This document shows positions 10,171 through 20,585 of a DNA stretch of 64,000 bases, one piece after another. A model generated the notes under the pieces. That model was not told the origin of the DNA, did no database searches, and saw only the letters and a list, made by a program, of their open reading frames with translations. This DNA comes from Maniola hyperantus (taxonomy: Eukaryota; Arthropoda; Insecta; Lepidoptera; Nymphalidae). Within the stretch, counting starts at the first letter, position 1. Each line of letters starts with the position of its first letter. The stretch lies in contig NC_048541.1 in the NCBI RefSeq assembly GCF_902806685.2, positions 15,262,662-15,326,661 on the forward strand, in the 5' to 3' direction. The position numbers and the translations under genes are program-made.

Positions 10171-10378
10171 CTAGCTGATGCCTGCGATTTCGTTGGCGTG
10201 GACTTAGATTTTTTAAAATCCTTTTATTTTCCGGGATAAAAAAGTACCCTATGTCACTCTCCAGCTCTTCAACTATATCGATGTAAAACATCAGGTCAAT
10301 CTGTTTCTCTGTTGCAGCGTAATGGAAGGACAAACCAACAAATAAACACATTTTCACATTTATAATATGGGTAGTGGA
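10171..10378 (-). mobile_element. Helitron-like family A copy
   Basis: CTAG at 10171-10174 is the minus-strand 3' end. The minus-strand 5' end TCCACTACCC lies at 10369-10378. Intermediate divergence, including a damaged terminal hairpin (TGCGATTTCGTTGGCGTGG). Confidence 0.75.
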
Positions 10379-10924
10379 TTACAGAGACAGATTAAATTGA
10401 TTATTTGCATTCATGTACATTATAAAATAATATTATAAAAGTTCTATACATTTGATTTTGCCGCTTACCGCGCCTCTTTGCGGGAAACTCGTGTGTTTTC
10501 ATAGCTTAAATTTCACGTGGACTAAGTCGAAGGCGAAACTTACTATACGTATTATTACACTGTTTCCAGAACTAGTACATAAATAAGAGAAACTTAGTAA
10601 AGCATTCAAAACACTAAGCTTAACGAACCTAAATATACACACAATTTATTCAAGTGTTCGCCAACCGCCCGCCCTTTGTTCTAAAGCGTTATTTTCCAGA
10701 ACAATAGAGGCTAAATAATGAACGGTTCCTTAAGTTTCGATAAATTCTGCATCTCAATTATTATCGCGGTGGCGCTCTCTGGCAGCAACCCGGCGTAATT
10801 GCGTCCCTGAAGGAAAGGACACTGTTGAGAAAGATTTTGTATTTAACGCAGAAAGTCGAGTGAAATGTTCCAATGAATGTAAAAAAAAAAACTATATTAT
10901 GAGACGGATCCACAAATATTCGTC
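10379..10924. other. Unique DNA
   Basis: No repeat recognised. The stretch 10640-10830 is less AT-rich (GGTGGCGCTCTCTGGCAGC) and may be single-copy. Confidence 0.4.
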
Positions 10925-11237
10925 CATCTCCATAGTTAATATTACAAATGCGAAAGTGTGTCTGTCTGTCTGCGTCCTTTTTAAGGCTTTACCGTTTAAC
11001 CGATTTTCATGGGTACTGAGTCAGATTACACCCTAGAAATCCTATATCTTAGAAATCCAACATCTGACCATCAAAAAGCGTTATTAATTACCTATTTTGA
11101 ATAAATCATTTGACTTTGACTTTGACTTTGACCCCAGGCGCGGACAAACCCTACTTTTTATCCCGGAAATTCGAAGAGTTCCCACGGGATTTTTAAAAAC
11201 CTAAATCCACGCGGATGAAGTAGCGGGCATCATCTAG
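10925..11237 (+). mobile_element. Helitron-like family A copy split by a LINE tail
   Basis: The 5' part (TGCGAAAGTGTGTCTGTC) and the 3' part (GGAAATTCGAAGAG to GGGCATCATCTAG at 11225-11237) are separated by an insert at about 11036-11133. The insert ends in the family I tail AATAAATCATTTGAC with TTTGAC repeats. Confidence 0.75.
11036..11133 (+). mobile_element. LINE-like 3' tail family I (short, 5'-truncated)
   Basis: AATTACCTATTTTGAATAAATC followed by three TTTGAC units, the same 3' end as at 54100-54146 and 57640-57684. Very short insertion inside the Helitron copy. Confidence 0.65.
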
Positions 11238-12572
11238 TACATAACAATATTATACCCTGAAAATATTTCACTCCTTTTTTTGGCCAGTTGTGTAAAAAGT
11301 ACTCAGTAATGTAATTAAGCTGCAAAATATCTAATTTGTACAGCTCGTCGAATGTGACCCGCGATCCTATTAGCGGTGCAATTTAAATTCGAACAGCTCC
11401 ATCCAGCCTCTGGAGGGCGCCGTTATAACTAGTTATATGTCCCAATTACAACTACAGTTCTACTATTTAGGTAATCCGTACTAGCTGTGGTGCTGTGATA
11501 TCTGTTGGGGATTTTCAGGTGTTTCAGGATGCCTTCGGCTTCTACGGGTTTAGGAACACTCACCGACCATTATTTCCTGGTTCACGAAGTTCCAACTTTC
11601 GGTTTACCCAGGATTTATTAATAAAAATCACAATCAAACTTTCATAAAATATGTAACAGTTTGATTTACTATACATGGTGCACCCTAGCGCTGCTAGCAA
11701 AAACTTAGCGTTACTGTTATAGTACTACCTAAATACAATCCAATACCAATAACGATTTGCCTCATTTTGTAGTTTTAGTGATTTAGTATCTTTCAAACCC
11801 ACAATGTATAGCGCCCAAAACTCGGGTCAATGCCCCGTCTACGACACGGCATTGACTCCGAGTGGCCTACTTACGCAACGTTCGTTGACCTCTAGCTTCA
11901 GTCAGATGTTTTATTTGCAATATATCGTGAACTTTTAGAAAATATTGGATTTTTTAATATTTTTTCGCGTTTTTCTTGTGGTATCACACCAGTACTATCA
12001 CCTGTCATAGGTTTTGCTAGCGTTCTGGTTACACCCTGTATTTATAATGGGGATGGCGTATCCGTGTCGGACAAAAGTTCCATAAAAATTAAGACGATAA
12101 AAAATATAAAAGTTCTGCAAAGGTAATTTTTTATTTATTTTTGAATATTTTATCAAATAAAACTTATTAAACGTTCTTTCATTTGGTCATCCGATAATCT
12201 AGTATCGCTTTAAACAGGCTAGAAGCGGTTTAAGCCGGATTTTTCCGCATAAAATGCGCTTTGAAGCAGGCTGCAAGCTAAACCGCGATGAAGGCATCAA
12301 TCAAGTGGCGTGGCGAAAGCTACCACTTATCAGATCTGCCCTATTTGCTCGGCTACTTATAAGTAATTTCCGCGAATCGATTTGTTTTGTTGGCTTAGCA
12401 AGTTAAGGGCAGTTTAGAAGAGGCGATACATAAAGCTGCGTTTTTTTCCAAATCGAATAAAACCTTTTATCTAAAAGAGTAGAATGATTGTTTAAGGATA
12501 AAAATTAGAAAACATTTAGTAATAATATTGTCTTAAAATTGAAATAATTGATTTCATGTACTTACCTGATAT
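11238..12572. other. Unique DNA with a possible LTR-like segment
   Basis: TGTTGGGGATTTTCAGG (11499) has the look of an LTR start or a splice acceptor. The frame after the CAG stays open for about 40 codons and contains DAFGFYGFRNTHRPLFPG. I could not find a matching downstream terminus or a domain. 12180-12420 has moderately GC-rich words (AAACCGCGATGAAGGC). Confidence 0.3.
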
Positions 12573-12740
12573 AAATAAATGTAAACAAATAAAAGGAAAA
12601 GCTCACTGACCGACTGACTGACTGATCTATCAACGCACAGCTTAAACTACTAGAAGGATCGGGATGAAATTTGGCATTTTGGCATGAAATTCGCTAAGAA
12701 ATGATTTTTGAAAATCCAACCCCTAATAGGGTAAACTCGT
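12573..12740 (+). mobile_element. Helitron-like family B copy, 3' truncated
   Basis: AAAGGAAAAGCTCACTGACC, a CTGA tract, GATCTATCAACGCACAGC, then the body to CCCCTAATAGGG. The terminal hairpin and CTAG are missing. Confidence 0.75.
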
Positions 12741-12878
12741 AGTGAGTTAATCAGAACGCCGAGATACTATACTTCAGTAAAACTAATTTCCTTTCCTTTT
12801 GAATTAATCGCATAGCAGGACTCTACCTCTTGTTCACACACGCATGTGCACGCACACATACGAATAAAAATGCAGTGT

Positions 12879-13296
12879 AGATATTGTCAGTATCTCTGTC
12901 AGGTGCTGACATAATTAAAACGCGGCGGTAGGCTCGTTCAGTGTGTTGACAACTCAATAAATGCAATGACATGATACAGATAATTTATTGCTTCCAGAGT
13001 TAAGACAGATAATTTATTGCCCGTACAAAGTCAGAAGACGTTGATTAAAAAATAAATTTCTTTGCTTTAACATTACACGCACGTGAAATTAAAGCAATAA
13101 AGCTAAACATAGACATTGTCAGTGTCTCTGACAGGTGGGTGGTATGATCAAAACGCGGCGGTAGGTCCCTCCAGTGTGTAGACAGCTTAATAAGCGCGGT
13201 ATCCGCGAGACAGGCAATCTATCGCGGAGAGCTGCTTGTCAAAAGTCGGCGATAGACGTTGATTAAAAAATAATTTCCTTAGCTTTTGACTTGCCT
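12879..13296 (+). repeat. Diverged tandem duplication, about 190-bp units
   Basis: Unit 1 (12879-13072) and unit 2 (13111-13296) share AGACATTGTCAGTGTCTCTG-type starts, AAAACGCGGCGGTAGG, a CAGTGTGT-GACA block, and GACGTTGATTAAAAAATAA ends. Unit 1 also contains an internal duplicate of CAGATAATTTATTGC (12976 and 13006). Function unknown. The conserved parts are distributed along the unit, not just at its ends. Confidence 0.75.
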
Positions 13297-13339
13297 TGCC
13301 AAAACAACACGAGTCTTACATCATCTTCATTTCGTGCCT

Positions 13340-13396
13340 AGTAGTAGAGTGAACTAGAGTGAGGGAACTCTCGGTTTGATCCTAAATCGACGCTAT
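13340..13396 (+). repeat. Short repeat shared with 55205-55260 in inverse orientation
   Basis: AGAGTGAACTAGAGTGAGGG and CTCTCGGTTTGATCC recur inverted at 55211-55258. Copy number and class unknown. Confidence 0.55.
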
Positions 13397-13574
13397 GCCA
13401 AATGATGCCTTAATTGACCAATTGATGGCTATGGTGACTTAAAATCAAGGAAAATGGGGCTACTTTAGAGCTACTTGCGCCAAAATAATGTAAATTTGAC
13501 GCCTGCCAGTGATGTCTATGCCGCGACGTTTTGTTAGGAGTTCCCTAATTGTCGTAAACTGTAATTATAGTAAA

Positions 13575-13770
13575 CTAGCTGATACCCGCAACTTTGTCCA
13601 CGTAGATTTAGGTTTTTAAAAACCCCTTGGGAACTCTTGAATTTCCGGGATAAAGAGTAGCCTCTCTCTCTGTAACAAATTTCGTCAAAACCGGTTGAAC
13701 GGATGGGACGTAAAAAGCTGGCAGACAGATAGACAGACAGACACACTTTCTCATTTATACTATTAGTATG
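13575..13770 (-). mobile_element. Helitron-like family A copy, both ends intact
   Basis: CTAG at 13575-13578 and the minus-strand TCCATACTAATAG start at 13770. Contains the PuTTTTTAAAAA core, CCGGGATAAAGAGTAGCC and a CAGACAGA tract. This is the CTGT subtype, with AACCGGTTGAACGGATGGG instead of the CACGTCGCAACGG block. Confidence 0.85.
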
Positions 13771-13837
13771 GATAAAAAAAAGTTTGTTTCAAATCGAGCC
13801 AATAGTTCAATGGTATAAGAGATTACCTAGTGGTTAA

Positions 13838-13985
13838 AAAGCTATGATAGCCTTGTGGTTAAGACGTCCACCCTATTTTGGAGGTCCGGGGATCGATCCC
13901 GGGCACGCACCTCTAACTTTTCAGAACTATTACAGTACCTAGTTACTGTAAGAGCTCTGAAAAGTTATTATTATATAGTCTATTG
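13838..13985 (+). mobile_element. SINE family D head fragment
   Basis: tRNA-derived head with TAGCCTTGTGGTTAAGACG (box A) and GGATCGATCCC (box B), then CGCACCTCTAACTTTTC. The body is lost. Confidence 0.8.
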
Positions 13986-15155
13986 GTTGACGATGATGAT
14001 GATGACAAGATACCTTTTACCTACAGTATAAAAAATATGTACCGTGCATAATTTCTTTAAATGTCGAGTTTCAATGTTTTAAGGTCTTACGCAATGCGCT
14101 TTTCTATTTACTGAATAGACTCATTTCCATTTCAGAAGTTTAAACTTAATCCCGCTTATCTAACCGCAGCAAAAAAAGGCAATTCGAAACGAGTGAATAG
14201 AAATAGGACGTTAGCAACCCATTCAGCTAAGCACCCCCTTTAATATGACATCCAATTGTTTCTTAACACTGCAACGAGGGTGGAGGTACAAAACGCACAC
14301 TCATTAAAAACTTTTCAACGCTTAATGAAAATCTTATTGAACTAGCGATGGGCATGGTTGCTATTTTTCATTTGGTGATATTTTTTTTTTGCAGCGATAT
14401 CACAGGCGATTTTTCACGTAGTGATTTTTTTAATTTTCACACTCACAGTCGTTTGCTACATTTATATAATCAAGATCAATAGCGCTGACATTTTGTTGGT
14501 TAGTTTTCAAGGAAAATTAGTTTTCGTAAACGTAGCAAACGATTGTGTGCAATAATTGAACTAGCTGTTTTTCCATTTCTAACACGCACGGATGCGAGTG
14601 TCCTCGCTCGCGCGTTCTGTTTGGGTCGATGACTTTGCGCACCTAGGATTAAAATGTGTAATAATTTTCAAATTTTGTGAGATTTTGCTACGTGAATAAT
14701 CCCTGGTTTCTTTAAGTAAAATAGCAAGTGTTTCATATGAAAGATGCTTTTCACGTGATTTTTCACATGCTACCTTTAAAATGGTCCATCTTTCTCTATA
14801 TTGAACGACTGCAGTGCACCGGGGACACGCTCGGCCGGGTTAAGGGGCTGAAATGGCCCGGGTAAGTGTATTACAGACGGATCGCTGCCTTTGATTCGTC
14901 ACATCAAAGACGATATCGTTCGTTCCTCGCTAAATCGAATCAGAGAGCTTTGTTTCTACACTACGGTAGGTAAATTTGTAAGGGATTGGAACTTTGTAGT
15001 TGTGTCTGCTATTGGTATATACATAGCTAGCTTACTTGCCCCGACTTTGCTCGCGTGGAGTTTCTGAAAAATTCTTTCTTGGAAAGAATCTACGTTACAA
15101 AGAGAACCTATATGCAACATCTCAAATAAGTAGATTCAGCCGTTTGAGCTGTTCA
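13986..15155. other. Unique DNA with one small inverted repeat
   Basis: 14440-14550 has inverted ends CACAGTCGTTTGCTAC / GTAGCAAACGATTGTG, a possible about 110-bp MITE. 14810-14960 is CpG-richer (CACGCTCGGCCGGG). No gene recognised. Confidence 0.45.
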
Positions 15156-15377
15156 TCCATACTAATATTATAAATGCGAAAGTGTGTCTGTCTGTCTGTC
15201 TGTCTGCTAGCCTTTCACGGCCCAACCGTTCAACAGATTTTGACGAAATTTGGTACAGAGATAGCTAGCATACCGGGGAAGGATAGGCTACTATTTATTC
15301 CGGAAAATCAAAAAGTTCCCACGGGATTAAAAAAATGTGATTCCACGCGGACGAAGTCATCATCATACATCATCTAG
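15156..15377 (+). mobile_element. Helitron-like family A copy, intact ends
   Basis: Starts TCCATACTAATATTATAAAT (after A) and ends CATCATCTAG (before T). The open frame at 15174-15377 is the repeat read through. Followed immediately by a second, diverged copy. Confidence 0.85.
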
Positions 15378-15590
15378 TAATATTATAATTGTGAAAGTGT
15401 GGACATCCAAACGATGTTTGGATGTTTGGATGTTTGTTACTCAATCACGCAAAAGCTACTAGACAGATTTGGCTGAAATTTGGAATGGAGATATATTTAT
15501 ACCCTGGATTAACACATAGGCTATTTTTTTTTGAAAAGCGTAAATCCACGCGGACGAAGTCGCGGGTATAAAAATAGATGGTAGGTACAG
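15378..15590 (+). mobile_element. Diverged family A copy in tandem
   Basis: TAATATTATAATTGTGAAAG directly follows the CTAG of the preceding copy. It carries a GGATGTTT tandem triplet and ends CGCGGACGAAGTCGCGGGTA, with CTAG decayed to ATAG. Confidence 0.7.
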
Positions 15591-16365
15591 TTCAGTTAAT
15601 ATTAGTTTCCTATTTCATTAATGTAAGTATGAGGTAAGCAACCTGACACTTGTTACAAAGCTAGAAATGCGAAGGAAATTTCATATAAAATTTCCTTGGA
15701 TTATACGTTTAAGAATACTCGGAAAACATTAAAGCTACGAAGGGAAATGTAGGCCAATAGAAGTGCCGCAAAATAATTTTAAACACGGTTAAGTTCTCAA
15801 AACAAAATTCGCTTTTTCACCGGTCCGCTCTCTTGACTTCGAATAAGGAATTAAATGAGCTGCCCAAATAAGACGTAGTTAGTCGAAAAATAAACAGCAA
15901 ACTTGGCTTCAAGTAAAGTCTGGATTGGGTGGAGTTTTGGAAGCATAACATTTAACACTACACCGCACACTATTTGTCGAGACGACCGCAGCACGGCAAT
16001 AAAGCAACTGGGGGTTAATTCTACCCCGGCTGGCAGCGGAGTTGTGTTAAAAACTAAACCAATATACTTCTTAAAATTACAGCAGGCGCGGAGGGTTATG
16101 CAAGCGCACGTGACGGGCGCTTTTGGCAAGCGGCCGATGTGTTAAGGCACATTCATTCGGATTTTCAGCGGGATTTATATTTTTAAACGTGTTACGGGTT
16201 GAATAGTTATTGGGTAGGTTTGGACTGGGTATCCGATCGATGTTTTCGTATGGAATTTTCAATTGAATCGCAATTTCATGTAATATAATGTAAAAGTGAA
16301 CCAGTTTTTGGGAAAAGTAGTAGAATGTTGAACAGTGAATACTTGAACGTCATAAATAATAATAA
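15591..16365. other. Unique DNA
   Basis: 15830-16150 is comparatively GC-rich, and open frames overlap on both strands (15851-16145), but none has a recognisable motif. No repeat family identified. Confidence 0.4.
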
Positions 16366-16480
16366 TAATTTATTTATTTTGACACCAGAACGAGTTTCCT
16401 ACCCTCTGCACTAGGAAAATCCTGTATTGCAGAAGGTAGTTACAGGTTTTCTAAAACTAAGGACGTAATAAATTATACCT
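16366..16480 (-). mobile_element. LINE-like 3' end fragment
   Basis: AATAATAATTTATTTATTTTGACACC followed by GAACGAGTTTCCTACCCTC: an inverted (T/A-rich end first) short retroposon tail of the general kind found at 46005 and 41826. Family not identified. Confidence 0.45.
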
Positions 16481-16488
16481 AATAATAT

Positions 16489-16815
16489 TAGGGTTGCCAG
16501 GCGTCCGGATAAAGCCGGACATAGGTAGGCTTTTTGATTGAGTGTCCGGCCAAAATAAACGGTGTCCGGTTTGTCCGGATTTTGTTAGGCTTTTTACATT
16601 TCGCAAACGAGCTCTCTGTCGGTCGCACTGCCGCCTGACAACAAGATTTATGAAAATAATAAAAAAAGCTTGATTTTACATAAAAAATTTGTCGTACCTA
16701 CTAATACTAAGACACAGAATCCTCAATAATGTAGGATGTCCGGCCTTTCTACCCAAATATCCGGCCAAACTGGCTGGTCTGTCCAGCTATTAGGTTTGGC
16801 GACCAGGCAACCCTA
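16489..16815. mobile_element. hAT-like non-autonomous element
   Basis: The left terminus TAGGGTTGCCAGGCGTCCGG and the right terminus CGACCAGGCAACCCTA are inverted. TAGGGTTGCC-type ends are common in hAT elements. The flanking octamers AATAATAT and CCTAATAT match at 6 of 8 positions, as an aged 8-bp duplication might. The interior holds at least eight TCCGG words. No transposase frame. Confidence 0.5.
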
Positions 16816-16850
16816 CCTAATATGATACTAAAATTATACATAAGAGTGAG

Positions 16851-16935
16851 GGTGTGTATGTGTGTGTGTTTTTGTATGCGTGTGTGTGTATATGTACGTG
16901 CGTGTGCGCATGTGTGTATGTGTGTGTGGGCGCGC
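16851..16935 (+). repeat. TG-rich microsatellite
   Basis: Imperfect (TG)n with interspersed TA and CG, ending in GCGCGCGCGC. An alternating purine-pyrimidine tract with Z-DNA potential. Confidence 0.85.
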
Positions 16936-17124
16936 GCGCAAACTATTTCCTAATTTTTAAAATATTTTCTGTTTCGTCATAGCCCTTGGACGTATCGGCG
17001 AAGCGATGTGTAGATTATATTTATTTTTATTATATAAAATAATCTAGAGAAATACCTAAATTGAATTGGATTGAAAAACTAAGTAGGTACCTACGACGAC
17101 ATTAAATAAACAACGGAGTCGCTG

Positions 17125-17251
17125 GCCCCAGGTGGAACAAAGGATTGTGAAGTGTGGCTTCCAGGTTAGCCGCTTCCATCTTAGATTGCATCGTCACTTA
17201 CCACCAGGTGAGATTGCAGTCAAGGGCAAACTTGTATCTGAATTTAAAAAA
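17125..17251 (+). mobile_element. SINE family F, 3' part
   Basis: GGCTTCCAGGTTAGCCGCTTCC, CTTACCACCAGGTGAGATTGC, AGGGCAAACTTGTATCTG, identical in layout to 776-970. Abuts family C at 17252. Confidence 0.7.
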
Positions 17252-17685
17252 AACCGGCCAAGTGCGAGTCAGGCTCGCGCAACGAGAGTTCCGTACTACA
17301 GTCGTATTGTTTCGACATTTTGCACGATAATTCAAAAACTATGATGCGTAAAAATAAATAAAAATCTGTTTTAGAATGCACTGGTATGATACCACACTTA
17401 AAATAGTTATCTTACTTCAAAAATTGAGAATACTAATTATTATTAGTTCATTCACCTCAATTTAATTTTTTTTGTGTGATGTAACCACAAATTCACGGTT
17501 TTCAGATTTTTCCCCGAATGTCAGCTATAAGATCCACCTACCTGCTAAATTTCATGATTCTAGATCAACGGGAAGTACCCTGTAGGTTTCTTGACAGACC
17601 GACAGACAGACAGACAGACAGACAACAAAGTGATCCTATAAGGGTTCCGTTTTTCCTTTCGCGGTAAGGAACCCTAAAAACTAGT
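17252..17685 (+). mobile_element. Repeat family C copy
   Basis: AACCGGCCAAGTGCGAGTCAG to GGTAAGGAACCCTAAAAA. A GACA run of about five units at 17598-17620. Moderately diverged (AACGAGAGTTCCG). Confidence 0.85.
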
Positions 17686-17930
17686 AAATAAATAAAACTG
17701 TTCAAATTTAATTTCTGAAATGGCGGCTATACGCAATGCGGTAATCTCAGTACGGAGAAAGATTTTAATCAATCTCCTATTCACTTACAGAAACGGGATC
17801 GCTAAACTAGTTCGCCAGGACAGTAATAAGGTGGCATTCAGAGCTATCCCTGATGCCTGCTCGAGCCCGCAGACTATACGGACAAGGTAGACAGGATCTC
17901 ATGAACAAATCCATGCTTTCATACATTAGA
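17686..17930. other. Unique DNA
   Basis: No repeat or gene recognised. 17760-17900 reads as possible decayed coding sequence but no motif can be named. Confidence 0.3.
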
Positions 17931-17931
17931 A

Positions 17932-18084
17932 ACTGATGCCCGACTTGCATCTACGTGGAATTGGGTTTTTATAAATTGCGTGGGAACTATTTGATTTTCC
18001 AGGATGAAAACTAGCCTTTGCCACTTAAAAGACCTAAAAAATCAACAAACGAACACACTTTCGCATTTATAATATGGGTAGTGA
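17932..18084 (-). mobile_element. Helitron-like family A, truncated
   Basis: GATGCCCGACTTGCATCTACG at the 3' side, lacking CTAG. The minus-strand 5' end TCACTACCC lies at 18076-18084. Confidence 0.7.
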
Positions 18085-18159
18085 TACTGGGTGGGGTACT
18101 CACTCTTGACTTGAAGATACATATTATATTGAAAATGGAGGTAGGTACCTACGTATATT

Positions 18160-18260
18160 ATAAGTGGAGGGCAAAACTGATGACAGAAAGGCGTTCTGTC
18201 TGTCTGTTACCTTTTTACAGCCCATCCGTTTAATAGATTTTAATATGTATACCGGGTATA
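18160..18260 (+). mobile_element. Helitron-like family A fragment
   Basis: GCGTTCTGTCTGTCTGTTACC, TTTTTACAGCCCATCCGTTT, matching the 5' half of the CTGT subtype. Confidence 0.6.
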
Positions 18261-19725
18261 TATATCGCCGGGTCACAAATTACTTTTTGGAATTAACCAC
18301 AAGGACGTCAGTGTGCCAGTGCCAAAATATAAATGTCTCAAATGTTATCTTTGTATGTACTTATAAGTTCATATTTTGGCCATTTTTCCTGTCTATCATT
18401 TTCCAGTAGTCTGTGTTCGAGACCTAGATTCGTCTGTGCATTTCGAAAGCGCCCGTCTCTATGCTAAGCTGAATTTTTTATGCGCCCTGTTTTTTCCCCG
18501 GGCTGCTTTTTCTATAATTAATTAGTAGTTTTCAAAGTAACTTTTTCGAAACGGAGTAATTAATTAATTAATGATGGCAAAACATGGACAGTTCTACACA
18601 GCTGTATTAACTACGTAATTTTGTTTTTCCATATTTTTCGTATAGAAAAACATTTTTTTTATTGCACTAGCTGACTCTACCCAGTTTCATAAATAATGAT
18701 GTGTTTTGATTTAGAACTCAGGCACACTATTTATTAAAGAAAACTTTAATAATATTCACTACTTTTTTAAATCATCTCTTTCATACAGACAGGCGTGGCG
18801 TACAACGTCGAACTTTACATTACAGTGAGTTTTTTATCTGTACATGGGATAAACTGCCTGACTGACATAATGTACAGCTTAAGTCTTGGTCTAAGAGCTC
18901 GATTTTAAACTGCAATTTCTTTTGCAGTTTGTAATAGCATAATGTTGGACAATTTGTGCAACTTATGATATATTATATCAAGACTACCACTGGTTTGGAA
19001 AATAAATTCTACTGAGACGAGCCAGCGAGAAACTCAGCAGTTCCTAATTTTAATTTTTTTTTTAAATTCCATCCGAGCAAAGCCGGGGCGGATCAGCTAA
19101 TTGTTACTAAAACAACTCCACAAACTATACAGACTTTTCCTTGCGTTTAATTTCAACTACCTAGTCAAAAACATTCTCACCAGTTGCCAGCTCGCGCGAT
19201 AAATTTTTACAAGCGCGTATGCTCTTTAGCACAAATAGCTACGCCGTAGCACTGAGGCTACGAGCTACGTAACCGCGTAACAGTGGCACCCATTTTAGTT
19301 GGGCGCTTCTCTACGTATTATAATAATATATTTAGTGAATCCATTAGTTTGTGCTAGGATTTGAAACGAAATTATGCGTGTTTGTTAATTCTAGTGTCCG
19401 TTTTGGCTTTTTCACTACCAGACGATGGAATTTTTATGATTTCGTACACACATACAAACTTTCGCCTTTATAATATTAGTGTGATTTAAATTGGACACAT
19501 TTCTGTCACGCGTCCTATTTGTTTCGGCCCTAAATCTCCTAATGAGGACTAAGTGCTCAACCTCCTAACCGAATGACACACAAACGAACACACTAATTAG
19601 GTTAAGCCACTCAATTATAAACGCACTACAGCCCCGCGGGTCATACACCCCACCGGGTCATCGACCCGACTCTTTAGAGCCTTATATTACATTTCTTTTA
19701 ATTAGTAACTTTTGACGACTTCCCT
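18261..19725. other. Unique DNA with a LINE-tail scrap
   Basis: 18985-19050 (CTACCACTGGTTTGG, GAGAAACTCAGCAGTT) is a well-known type of lepidopteran LINE 3' end. 19430-19480 has a family-A-like AAACTTTCGCCTTTATAAT. The rest shows no recognisable gene or repeat. 19190-19320 is CpG-richer. Confidence 0.45.
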
Positions 19726-19795
19726 GGCGCAGTGGTGAACTGTGTGATCTTATAAGCGGGACGCCCTGGGTTGGGTTCCCGGCAGGATTAATTTC
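19726..19795 (+). mobile_element. SINE family F tRNA-derived head
   Basis: CCCTGGCGCAGTGGTGAAC (box A) and GGTTGGGTTCCC (degenerate box B). Body missing. Confidence 0.7.
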
Positions 19796-19932
19796 ATTAT
19801 CATCAACCCATCGCATGAAGAAAACTGGACAGCTATAACTTCGCAGAAATAATAATGAAGGAAAAGGAGGAAGAAGAGAAAAAGTGAAAAGACACGGTCT
19901 TACACGGACACGGGTACACGGACAACAAAAAT

Positions 19933-20002
19933 ACAGCAGGGGTTTTTAGAAGTAAGAGTCCGGCTCTACCCAAGGGTGTTCATGAGGATTTTCCCCTGCT
20001 GT
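19933..20002. repeat. 10-bp inverted ends around a 50-bp core
   Basis: ACAGCAGGGG at 19933 and CCCCTGCTGT ending at 20002 are exact inverses. The surroundings (ACACGGACACGGGTACACGG) look repetitive. Possibly a fragment of a LINE 3' UTR. Confidence 0.5.
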
Positions 20003-20009
20003 TTAAATT

Positions 20010-20312
20010 ATAAAAATAAACCCATCGCTGGACCACTAGTGAGCACAGATCTCTCAGAATAAGAAGGGCATAGGCCGTAGTCCACCAAGCTGGTCAGTGT
20101 GGATTGGCAGATTTCACACACCTTTGAAAACATTATGCAGAACTCTCAGGTAGGTATGCAAGTTTCCTCACGATGTTTTCCTTCACCGTCAAAGCAAGTG
20201 ATATTTAATTGTTCAGAAAGTTAGAACACACAACTCTGAAAAGTGCGTGCCCGGGATCAAACCCTTGACCTCACGAATAAGAGTCAGTCGCCTTAACCAC
20301 AACATTATCATG
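20010..20312 (-). mobile_element. SINE family D copy, diverged
   Basis: Full span from ACCCATCGCTGGACCACTAG to the head complement CCTTAACCACAACATTATCATGGC. Box B is mutated (GGGATCAAACCC). Confidence 0.8.
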
Positions 20313-20395
20313 GCTTTTTGCGGCACGCGGGTTGTTGAGATCTCTTTAATAATAAATATTGTGGTGAGTATTGTGGTAAAATAAATAAGTGAGTG

Positions 20396-20585
20396 AGTAT
20401 AGACGTTGGGGTCCCAAGGTGCCGGAATGGCAACCTCGCACCGGAAGGCGCAGCGTGGGAAGACCCCCCACTAGATGGATGGACGACATCAGACGAGTCG
20501 TAGGAGCCGCTGGATTCAGGCGGCGTAAGACCGTGGCGTGTGAAAATCCCTACAAGAGACCTATGTCCAGCAGTGGGCATCTATA
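20396..20585 (+). pseudogene. RTE-like LINE reverse-transcriptase C-terminus
   Basis: One uninterrupted 65-residue frame from 20389 reads VPEWQPRTGRRSVGRPPTRW, then MDDIRRV, and ends at CTATGTCCAGCAGTGGGCAT. These blocks are characteristic of the last part of RTE/BovB-like ORF2 proteins, where a GRP-TRW-DDI motif precedes the stop. The frame is open only because the fragment is short; everything upstream, including endonuclease and polymerase domains, is absent. The GAT tail is missing. A residue of host TGAG repeats precedes it. No regulatory sequence is visible. Confidence 0.8.
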
